Shown here in pieces: positions 33,490-43,120 of a stretch of 64,000 nt of DNA; within the stretch, counting starts at the first letter, position 1; each line of letters starts with the position of its first letter. The notes beneath the pieces were generated by a model. The model was not told the DNA's origin. It did not search any database and saw only the letters and a program-made list of their open reading frames with translations. Origin of the DNA: Agriotes lineatus (Eukaryota > Arthropoda > Insecta > Coleoptera > Elateridae); the NCBI GenBank assembly GCA_940337035.1, contig CALNHX010005178.1:48085-112084 (forward strand), read 5' to 3'. The translations under genes and the position numbers were made by a program.

Positions 33490-34169
33490 CATTAAAATAC
33501 AAGGGGTTTAAGAACTAAGACTGCTGATTTTTACCAAGCTACTTGTGCTTCAAATTATGACTGTATATCCATCACTGAGTCGTGGTTAAAACCGGATGTT
33601 CTAACATCAGAACTGTTTCCATCACTTTACAATGTTTTTCTTCTGGACAGATCCAGTGGTTAGCGTCAAAAGTGACGGGGGTGGTGTGATGATTGCAATT
33701 CGGTATGTTTTTTGTGCTAAGTGTGTATCAAAATGGTGCAATGTTAATAGTGTTATAGAGGATATATGGGTGTCCGCGGCCTTAAAGGGAGGCAAGAAAC
33801 TTTTTATTGGGACTGTGTATATACCCCCTTATGCGTCGTACAATAATTATTTGGCTTTTTTCTCTATATTAGAAAATACTTTTGTCAAAAACTGTAAAAA
33901 TAAATTTTTACTGGTAGGCGATTTTAATCTACCAAACCTAACTTGGACATTTAATAAAGGTGGTAATGATCTTCTTTCACAAAATGGTACAAATTCCAGT
34001 AGTCAATGTTTTTCTGATTGGTTTTTTCTTAATAATCTTAAGCTATTTAATAATATTTCAAATGTAAATAATAAAATTCTAGACTTTGTTTTGTCTGAAT
34101 AACTGAATATCAACGTATATCAGTGTGAAAATCCTTTTGTAACCCAAGATAATCATGATGTCTCACTAG
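33490..34169 (+). pseudogene. CR1-like ORF2, endonuclease part
   Basis: NTRGLRTKTADFYQA and SITESWLKPDV are the first APE-endonuclease blocks of the CR1-like type. A stop near 33660 coincides with a shift into the frame that carries GGGVMIAIRY, GTVYIPPY and LVGDFNLPNLTW (catalytic D-N). LDFVLSE and QDNHDVSLDI mark the C-terminal D-H block. Sequence homology to the element ends exactly at ATAT (34170-34173), where the family-B LTR starts. Confidence 0.85.
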
Positions 34170-34173
34170 ATAT

Positions 34174-37032
34174 TGTAATGTAATTTTAATTTTTTTTGTT
34201 TCGCCAAATTTTATTAAGCCGGTCCTGTGCTCCTAGTTATATTTGAATCCATTTAAATGAATATTACGATGTTTGGAAACTGCAAGCTTCGTAAGCGCTT
34301 CTTGGACTCGTGTAGTTCATAATAAACGCTTCAGTAATATTTCATCGAATTGTATTTACAAATGCATTGTTCCATTTTGTAGATAAGACAGTTTCGCGCT
34401 TCAACTTCTTAACCTGCTTACTGCCTGATGAATTCAAGCTCTTTGAAAATAAGTTTTGAGGGACCCTTTTGTTGTCGCGTAATGTTTGAACACTGTATTA
34501 GAACTCAATCTCGCTTTCCGACAGTCGTAGCTTCTGGACTTCTTAGAAATTATTCGGTCGAGATATTTAAGCTCTCCGAAATTTATTTACGCAGCAGTTT
34601 AAGTATTCTGGAACTCTCCTATTTGCTTTATTGTTTGATCGGGGTTTCCCCGTATTTTGTAGCCGGATTTTGCCAACTCAGTTACTGCATCAGCCGTCCA
34701 AGTTTTGCCCCAAGTTTTGGCAAAGCGAAGGAAATTTTGATAAGCCCTTTGGTCCTCGTGCATCTGGAGATATTAATTTTAGAACCCAAACTTTTCTTCC
34801 GATGGGCTGTCATCAGGCCCCGTGCATTTAGAATTTCAATTAGTGGCCAGCCTTCAAATACAAAAGACGTGCAGTTTTTGTTGCCCCCGGCCACGTTACT
34901 CGTGGTGGGGGGAAGCTTTTCTTAAATACATTATAGTTCCGCTTTAGCTTGTTTTAAGAAAATCGTGTGTGCTCCTGTGAGTTTTCGAGTTTTGGACAGG
35001 TTGGCTACAGCTCTGACAGTAGCAAACTCCTAAAAGCTTAAAAAGTCCGAGCAGCGAGCGTGTGTGTAATGCGTTAAGCCTGCGAAATTTTAAACCGCGC
35101 GTCTTCTTTAGTTTCGGTTACTTCTGCCCCGAGATGTGTGGAGAAGTTATTTTGCACTAGTTGCACGTATATTTGAAGACGCCCTTGTAAAGCCTTAGTG
35201 ATTTCTCGTGTTGAGTGAGAAAGTTCTGCATTTTGCAAATCCCATTTTAGCGCCAAGTGCGACTTGAATTATTCCGCTCGCTGCTGGAAGCTTTTTTATC
35301 ACTGGTGGCCATCGCCTCTCTTTTGACTACCCTTGGTTTAGGCCGAAACTTTGACAACTCCTGTCTACGCTGTAGGGGCCTGCAATACTGCCCTCGTCTC
35401 GCCAAGCGACATCGGGCTCTGGTTCACAACATCCACCGACTACATGCTTTGGGCTAAGGTAAAATGATCATGTACATTTGCTTCGCTTAACCGTATGCCC
35501 TGTGAAGTGGCGTAACTCGTCTTGTTATGAGCTACTCGAGTTTTATTTAATTACTCTATATACAAGGGCTTTACTCCTGTTATTTGTTGCTTGTACTTTA
35601 ACGTAGATATTAAGGTAACTCTTGCTTGAGATCCCCTTATATTCTCAGTTAGGGTGTACTAATGTATTGAATTTGAGTTCACCTTGGTGTGATACACTAA
35701 ATGTAAATTTTGTCAACTTCAGCCTAGTTATTTGTTGTTGTTTTTGAACTCTTTGGTCACTAACTAATTACGGCAAAGGCCGAATGTAAATGAGTGTAAA
35801 GCTAAACCTGCCCTTCAATTAAGCAAGTGCTAAGATTTGGGCTAGTGTCAGTTTTTTTTGTTAACCCTCTAGGAGGGTGGCCATTAAGGTAAGCCATTTT
35901 ATTTCATGGCCACCCAGTGTTTGTACCAGCCGGCCTAGAGGGAGCTTAGCGGACGGCGAAGAGGCAGTTTGCATCCACCCCGGAGAATTACTCACAGCCC
36001 CGTGACGTTTCTCGGTTTGGTCACGAGAGCTTTTCATCCCTTAAAAACGAGTGGCGCACTGGGTAATATTTTGAGCAAAAGTATAGGGTAAGTGCCGTCG
36101 ATTTCTATTGCGCTTTCGAAACACGCCTTTTTGATTGAGCTAGACCGAGGGTAACAGGAACGCCTTAATCTGTTCCGACACATTTCAAGATCTGTGTAAT
36201 GTGAAAGCCGGCGAGCCCTTTCCCGAATTTGTCTTTTAGAACGACCCATGTCGATTGAGTTAAATTATCATGTAAGAAGATCTTTCTGAGTTAAAATAAA
36301 TTGCAAGCTTCCATGTATTAAACAAATAATCGACGGTGTTCTACAGGGGTCGATACTTGGCCAGTGTTACTTAACATATTTATGAATGACATGCGCGAAC
36401 CTCGTTAATTGCAGATGATACTGCACTCATAAGTCAGCAATATGAAACAAAGGTCTTTACACTGCATAAAATAATCAGTCCGCCTAGAATTCCAATAGAC
36501 AATCACAATATTATGTGGAATCCATCTGATAAAACTGTTAATTACCTGAGATTCTATCTTTATCAGCAGTTAAATCGGGACTGTCGTTAAAAAATCTCAT
36601 TATGAGCGTTAGGCGCGGATAGTTTTTTTTAACCTATTTTAACTACCCGTTATGGGGAGCTGCCTACAAAGTCGACATCAGGAAGCTGCAAGTACTACAA
36701 AATAAGGTTTTGAAGATTGTGACAAACCTGTCTTGGTTCGTGCGAAGTTAGAAATTTCACGATAAAAACTAGGAATACCAACTATTGGGAGACACGTATA
36801 AATTGACCAAAAAGTTGTATAAAAATGTGAATAGATGAGCGAGTGCGGAACACTATTCTCTAGAGCAACGCAGATTCATATTAAACTAAATCGACAACTG
36901 CCTCAGGATATTTGTAATTTGTTGTTCATTTCAAGATCTGTGTTATTGCGAGAACCGGCAAACCCTTCACCTTTTTCCCGATTTTGTCTTTTAGAACAAC
37001 CAATGTCGATTGAGTTAAATTATCATGTAACA
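34174..37032 (+). mobile_element. Chimeric family-B LTR structure with ATAT flanks
   Basis: It is bounded by ATAT (34170-34173 and 37033-37036), begins TGTAATGTAATTTT and ends CATGTAACA. It has three parts. First, a full family-B LTR (34174-36277). Second, about 650 bp (36278-36927) that match Jockey DNA lying immediately beside the other family-B LTR at 50 kb. Third, a repeat of the last ~105 bp of the LTR (36928-37032). The first LTR end resembles the 50-kb copy closely, while the terminal piece differs at many positions. CATTT is shared at the third junction. This is best explained by template switching. Confidence 0.8.
36278..36927 (+). pseudogene. Jockey RT C-terminal fragment carried inside the family-B structure
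   Basis: Shifted frames give GVLQGSILGQ, then SDKTVNYLR-type sequence, YPLWGAAYKVDIRKLQVLQN and KIVTNLSWFVR, the conserved RT tail of Jockey elements. The same fragment, with the same adjacent AGATCTTTCTGAGTTAAAAT, lies on the minus strand at 49830-50489. It is 5'- and 3'-truncated and noncoding now. Confidence 0.85.
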
Positions 37033-37036
37033 ATAT

Positions 37037-38293
37037 CTCAATTAATTTAAAGTGTGAAAAAATCTTCCCTCTAATTTATATGTAAAAATAAATAATAAGA
37101 AAAACAGCCAATCTCTGCCAAATAAAATGTCATATAATAATTTACAAGCCTTTAACAGTAATGACATTTGTGAGATATTTTCCAAGTACTTCAGCAGCGT
37201 TTTTTAACCCTGTAACACTCCATCTCAGGTTGGCTCTATCCAGTCTCAACAATGTTATACTTTAAATTATATTTCAAAACGGAGTATTACACAAGGGTTA
37301 TCTGACCTTGATCCTAAAAAGGGTCCTGGTCGCGATGGGCTTCCTACAATTTTCTTGAGATCCTGCCCAATTCTTTGTGTGCCTCTGCATATATTGTATA
37401 ATCATTAAATCTCATTAGGCAAATACCTCAAACTTTGGAAGGTAGCACAGATTACGCCTGTACATAAATCAGGAGATAAAACAAAAGTTGATAATTATAG
37501 GCCGATCTCTTTATTAAACCATTTTGGGAAATTGTTTGAATCGCTTATATTGGAACAAGTATTTTTTAGAGTGAAGGGATTTATAGAGAGCAATCAACAT
37601 GGTTTTTACAGAGGCCGCTCTGTTATGACAAATTTCGTTCCCTTTGTTTAAAAAATAAGTAGCGCTATGGAAAATGGCTTGGAGACCAAGGCTTTCAATA
37701 AAGTCCATCACCCCACACTTCTTGTTAAACTTGGAAATTTCGGTATACACGGGGTACTTCTCAGGCTTCTGGAAAGTTATCTCAAGGACAGAATGCAGTA
37801 CGCCGCTATCAATGGAGTCAGATCAAGTTGAGTGGGTGTGAGCTCTGGGGTGCCCCAGGGGTCACACTTAGGTCCCTTGCTATATAGTATTTTTTTAAAC
37901 GACATTGGTTCATGTTTCTGTCACACTGAATACTCTCTGTATGCTGACGACCTTAAAGTTCTTAAATATATTAACGGTGTGTCAGACTATATGCAATTAC
38001 AAAACGATTTGATAAAATTTTTCAATTATTGTAGAATCAATAAAATCTTTGTAAATTTAGATAAACGTTATTGCATTCTGTTTTCTAGGAAAGCTTCAAT
38101 GGATGTTGATCGCAGTCTGTATTTAAACGATGTAAAGTTGAAATACATGGATAGCGTAAAAGATTTGGGAGTTACATTAGATTCTAAGCTGTCATTTAAT
38201 ATTCACGTAGAGATATGTGTTCAGAAAGCTCAAAAGAATTTAGGCTTCATACTTCAGGCTATCAACGGTTTTAAAAAATGTCTGCATTTATAG
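37037..38293 (+). pseudogene. CR1-like ORF2, reverse transcriptase part
   Basis: The RT begins in broken frames with CEIFSKYFSSVF, then LDPKKGPGRDGLPTIFLRSC, TPVHKSGDKTKVDNYRPISLL and SNQHGFYRGRSV. From 37832 an open frame carries SSGVPQGSHLGPLLYSIFLN, the catalytic LYADDLKVL and KDLGVTLDSKLSFNIH, ending at 38291-38293. Remnants of the C-terminal LEF...NPKY block follow. The active-site YADD is intact although the protein is not. Confidence 0.85.
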
Positions 38294-38993
38294 CTTTGTT
38301 CAATAGCCTAGTGAGACCTGTTTTAGAATTTTCTTCGACTGTTTGTAATCCAAAGTATCAAAAGTATATTATGCCAATAAAAACCGTGCAGAAAAAGTTT
38401 ATTAACGCCTAAACTATCGTTTTAACAGACGAAGACATTTTTATTGTTACATCGAAAATTTAAAATTCTATAAAATGCAGTCTCTTGAATGTAGAAGAAA
38501 TATTCTGGTGTATTTTTTATATATAAGGTTGTTAACAATTTAATTGATTCTGAATATTGCGTAAATAGCCTTAAATTTAACGCTAACCCTTACTTACATG
38601 CTTCGAAACAGACACACATTCTTTATTCAAAAGCTAATTCAAATTATTTTCTCAACTCGCCGCTCACTCGCTGCACTCGAATTCTCAACAGCTTGGATCA
38701 GGCTGACAGCAGCTGCGATATTTATAACTTAACGATTTGCAGCATTCAGGAGACGCATGAGAAAAGTCTTAGTTTGATTTATTTAATTTTTTTATTACGT
38801 TATTGTAGTTAATGCTTATATCTATAGTTATTCAGTTGTCTATATAGTTTTTTTAATTATTCTTTAGTATTCCTTAGTTTTGCTTGTTTGACCTAACACT
38901 GTAAATGTTTTAATGTATATTCCGTGCTATCCTGTTATTGGACAGCTATGACTGTCTGTTGGGTAGCCTTGAGCTTAAAATAAATAAATAAAC

Positions 38994-40774
38994 GTCCGGG
39001 AAAAGTCCACACCTACCCTGAAAATCGCACAAAACAGGCTAAAAGCCACGGCTTGAATACGCTCATGGAGATGGGTGTGGTCCTAGAAACTGTACACCAC
39101 AGGAAAAGCGTGACGGTGTGTATAGGGTGTTACAAAATAAATAGGCGCCACAAGATTCAATGAGGGATTACCCACGCTTAACCGAATCTTGAAAGCCAAA
39201 CGGGGTAGAAATACTCAAGTACTAACTCTGGGAAATAACAGTGTAGCGACAGCGCGTCGACCTACCTGCAACACTCATAAACTGCTCCCCAGGGCTCACC
39301 TTACATCGATCTTGACATAGCGACTGAATCACCCTATAAATAAGCATGCACACATACCAGCGATAATCATAAGTCAAATGTAGTAAGCAAATCTATTAGG
39401 CGAAAACCCTGGCCGACAGTTACAATAGGACCGAGGTGGTCGGCGTACACAATAATACACTCACAGTGGTATAAAGGGCTTACCCTATAAAGACTAAATA
39501 TAGGCCCAGCTTGGAGCGCCTTATCTAACATCAGCACTTACATATGTACAAGTAAATTCAGGAATGAACGCCCAATGCTTTGGTTAAATGCTATTGGCAA
39601 ATATATTTAATTAATTACGCAACAGTAAAATGCAACAATGAACCACAATGCTTTGGTTAAATGCTGTTAGCAAATATATTTAATTAAGTGCACAAAAGTG
39701 AAATGCAACAATGAAGGCACAGTGCTTCAATTAAATGTTATTAGCGGGCGCGTTTAGTTAGCTACACACGCGTGAAAGGCAACAATGAACGCACCGTGCT
39801 TCGATTAAATGTTATTAGCAAATATCTTTAATTAGTTACACAAACTGAACACGACATATATATTTTTTAACCGGCTCAGCCTCGATGCGAGAATGTTGAA
39901 TGCGGCAAGCGGGTGACGATGCTCGCTACAGCTGTCATTTGACTTTGGGGTGGGTGAAACTCGAGGACGTCCAGATAATTCTTTTAATTTATGCGGGAAT
40001 GGTTGCGTAACGTCCTCTTGGCAACCACAAACCCGAGGAACAGTTAATTAGCCTGCTCGAGAAAAAGACCCCGTACCAGATGACGGAAATATCAGCTAAA
40101 CAAGCTTTCGTAAATACTGAACGAGCGGCATTGGCGGATTAGGACAATAACACAGAGCACCCAAAGCATACACCGTCACTTCCACAACCTGCGGAGAACC
40201 GTCTCACAATTAACAATTTGAAATATGCTGTAGCAGCATAAAACAGCGGTCGCGTCTGCGCCAAGGCGCGAAGGCGGCACAAACAACTCACGCTATCCTA
40301 CTGTACTCTGTCGCGGGCCGAGACTGACAGACTGCAGACGCTACGCCGAGCTTCGCGCGAGACGCGCTTGCCAGATGCAGCCAATGAAAACGCAGTATCC
40401 TCGCATAACAATGACGAAACAAGGCATGAGCGAAAGAAAGCGACTGACGCTTAAATTATTCGAGACAGCTATGTCGCTCGCTCCCACGGGCTAACTTTTC
40501 GAAATGCTGTAAACGAGCGGTCTTAAATGCGACGAGACCAAAACAGCTGCAAATACCACTGCATATAGGTTAGAGCGATGCCGCTACACCTTTTAGCAAA
40601 CCAAAAGCTACGTGCGTGTTAAAATTCTTTTGATGCAAAAAGTTGAAGTATTATATGCTAAAATATGACTGAAACGGACACTATATACAGGCGTACTCGC
40701 CAATTCTCTACCAAAACCGATTGAAATGGTTACGTAGCTATAGGAATTAAAGAAAAAAAATAAATGGCCTGACA
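38994..40774 (+). mobile_element. LTR A copy 1, right (main) part
   Basis: The sequence from GTCCGGGAAAAGTCCACACC to GGCCTGACA continues the LTR begun at 32301. It is noncoding. GC-rich patches at 40250-40400 resemble those at 57800-57970 in copy 2 and probably hold the promoter. Confidence 0.75.
39570..39861 (+). repeat. Tandem array, 73-bp unit, about 4 copies, in LTR A copy 1
   Basis: Units restart near 39571, 39645, 39718 and 39791 with (A/C)(A/G)TGCTT(T/C)(G/A)(G/A)TTAAATG and contain ATGCAACAATGAA. The array occupies the same relative place as the 81-bp array in copy 2. Confidence 0.9.
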
Positions 40775-40778
40775 AAGC

Positions 40779-41553
40779 AACAAGACGTCACTCCAGGAAG
40801 ATGATCGCTGAAGTACAATACCAGTAAATGAAAAACCTCCTAACCAATTCGCAAGACCTTTACTCTAACAGAAAACTCGGTGTGGACTACTTCCAGAAAA
40901 TAACCCGTCAACCCATTTATATCACATTATGTAACCAATTAATAACAAAAGAAGTACGGTATCTAATTCCAATGACTACTTTTGTAGCCAATCTGTGTAT
41001 GACTTACAGTATTCTTACCATATCCATTCTTCTTCGTAAATTCAACATATTTTCTTGTTCTTAAAATTTATTTTTTCTCCTTTTTGGTAATTATATTTTA
41101 TGTAAACCCCTCCATAGACCAAATAGATATAAAAATCTTAGTAAAAAAGGGTTTACTTTAAATTTTTTGCCATTTACAAATTAGTTTAACATCTTTTTAA
41201 ATTCAAATTTTATATGTCAAAAATTTTTCATAGTAATATGCTTTATGCTTATTTTTAAAATTTTAACACTTTATATAATTGTTTTATTCCACTTATTTTA
41301 ATACGCGGTATCTTAAATTACTTCTCCCAAATAAGTATTTAATATTCATTTTCTTCCACTTTAATTCAAATAATCTTTACATCTTATTATAGACCCTTCT
41401 TTGTATTTTAATCCATTATTTTCCAAATACATAATATGTTAATAATCGTGATTTATTTTTAAATACATAAATTCATTTTTGTTGTTATATACTGAAGTAT
41501 TTTTAATCGTGTTAATAATATAATACCAAACCATCATACTAAAACCATTACAA
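40779..41553. other. Noncoding AT-rich stretch
   Basis: One 78-codon frame at 40828-41064 has no recognisable motif and ends in a Leu/Ile-rich stretch; it is unassigned. The rest is very AT-rich with no structure noted. Confidence 0.4.
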
Positions 41554-41555
41554 TA

Positions 41556-41941
41556 TACAGGGTGAGCCAGGAGAAACGAAACAAACACCAGGAGTGTAAT
41601 GTACACGTGAAAACAATGTAAAAAAAACTCAAATGTTGTTATCTGATTTTCATTTGTTTTAAAGTTATTGCGTCATAAAAATCCCCATACGCGTCATTTT
41701 TATTTTAACCTTTGTAATAAATGGTTAATTTCTTGATTGTTTGCAATTGATTACATTTTAAATTAACAAAAATTTCGATTTTTTACAAAAACTCAGTTAA
41801 GTTCTGTACAAAAAGGTGGTCTGTGTAATGCTATAAATTAAAAACAAATAAAAATCGGATAACATTTGAGTTCCTTTACATTATCTCCATGTGTATAATA
41901 TACTCCTGGAATTTGGACCGTTGCTCCCGACTTACCTTGTA
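41556..41941. mobile_element. 386-bp TA-flanked miniature element with ~110-bp TIRs
   Basis: The left end TACAGGGTGAGCCAGGAG and the reverse complement of the right end, TACAAGGTAAGTCGGGAG, begin imperfect inverted repeats of about 110 bp that run through AACTCAAATGTT and ATCTGATTTT. TA flanks both sides (41554-41555, 41942-41943). There is no ORF. Tc1/mariner-type mobilisation is likely from the TA target. Confidence 0.75.
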
Positions 41942-41943
41942 TA

Positions 41944-42738
41944 TATAGTAAAGAATGCTTTGATTTGTAAAAGTTAAATTAGAAAATTAATTATTAGGGC
42001 AAATCACACAATTTCCAGGTTGATTTTTTTACTGTACTATATTTCGCCTGTCAGTAATTTAAGGCTGGTTAAAATGAAGTGTATTAGCTGATGTTCAAAA
42101 TAAAATGGTTGAATGCCCCTTTCTTACTATTTTATTGAACTGCAATATTATTTATGCTAGCTCTCGGCAAACACAAAACTGGTTATCTCAGGTTGGGTTT
42201 AGAATTTCACTATATTCACAAATTAGTAGTTCATTTTAGATTATTCGTCCTTCAGTAGCTCATATACGAGGTTATAGTGGATAAAATTTACAATCTGTCA
42301 GATGACACCTTCGCTAGTACAACAGCGACTATCTGAATGTGTTTTGAAAATCGTCAGGTAATTTGATTCAATGATCGCTTGGCAACAAAAACTCCACTTT
42401 ATTGTTACAGAAATGACGTAGATAGGACGCCATCCATTCACTTGTTTCTGCTGCTTGAAAATCCGCCAATTTCGCAAAATTTGATAACGCTATGCAATTT
42501 TTGGATTATTACGGCGTAGCTGGACCTTTGGATATGCAATAGGCTTCTTCAGGAAGGTTCAATCTCGTATTATAATAAGTTTCCAGAACTCTAACACTCG
42601 ATTTATTGCTAATTCCTGCCTCAAAAAGATTTCAACTTTGCTCGGAGATGATCGGAAGATGACGCTGCTGGAATTTCTGTGCTGGAAACGATCCCCTGGC
42701 TGCAACTTTGACTCAAGATGCTTCTGCAGGCACCACTG
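41944..42738. other. Noncoding stretch
   Basis: No supported gene or repeat. The minus-strand frames at 42559-42968 translate the (TTA)n tail and UTR of the neighbouring LINE. Confidence 0.45.
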
Positions 42739-42743
42739 GTGTG

Positions 42744-42783
<40 letters not shown>
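42739..42783. repeat. (TAA)n microsatellite, 3' tail of CR1-like LINE 2
   Basis: About 15 uninterrupted TAA units (read TTA on the minus strand) directly follow the element's CCTGTTGGGCAAATAAAACT 3' end. Microsatellite tails are typical of CR1-like LINEs. Confidence 0.9.
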
Positions 42784-42784
<1 letters not shown>

Positions 42785-43120
42785 GTTTTATTTGCCCAAC
42801 AGGATATCCAATAATAGGACAAAGTAATACAAATATATATATACATAGATAACTAACATAAAAAATAAAATATAAATGACTATATATATAATACTCTAAT
42901 ACGCCAACAATGATTACACCGTAAACTAATCTACCTCTATAAAAAAAAATAAACAAATAAACAAACACAGTGATAAAGTATATTTATAACGCATCTACAT
43001 TAAAATCAATTGCAAAAGTAAATTTTACATAAACTTATTAGTTCAGATAAAGAACTATTAAATATGTCAATTTGGTTACTGATCTTATTAAAATGTGTAG
43101 CCATGGAGTAGAATGGAGAT

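Larger units (their letters stand above)
32367..38993 (+). mobile_element. CR1-like LINE 1, decayed, inserted in LTR A copy 1
   Basis: It comprises a 5' UTR (32367-32565), a PHD-type ORF1, an ORF2 with APE endonuclease and RT, and an (AAAT)n tail (38977-38993). GTC at 32364-32366 and 38994-38996 may be the short target duplication; comparison with LTR A copy 2 places the break here. ORF2 is interrupted by the family-B structure at 34174-37032 and lacks about 200 residues between the endonuclease and the RT. Many stops and shifts are present. It must be younger than LTR A copy 1 and older than the family-B insertion. Confidence 0.8.
32301..40774 (+). mobile_element. Solo LTR, family A, copy 1 (split by a CR1-like LINE)
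   Basis: The LTR starts TGTTACAG at 32301 and ends GGCCTGACA at 40774, flanked by AAGC at 32297-32300 and 40775-40778. Only 32301-32366 and 38994-40774 belong to it; the rest is the inserted CR1-like LINE. Without the insertion it is about 1.85 kb. It aligns along its length with 56241-58201 (GTCCACAC(C/T)TACCCT, GGGTGTGGTC, CGTGACGGTGTGTATAGGGTGTT-type blocks). It contains a 73-bp tandem array (39570-39861). TG...CA ends and a 4-bp duplication identify an LTR; gypsy-like is inferred. Confidence 0.75.

Noticed and set aside
34428..34925. 165-codon frame inside the family-B LTR
   Set aside because: The other family-B copy does not keep this frame, and the product has no recognisable features.
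36278..37032. Reading 36278-36927 as the normal internal region of an LTR element
   Set aside because: The same tract flanks a solo LTR with its own ATCT duplication at 50 kb and is Jockey sequence continuing on the far side of that LTR. It is kept only as the alternative to be tested.
42559..42968. Tyr/Leu-repeat proteins across 42740-42783
   Set aside because: They only translate the (TTA)n microsatellite tail.
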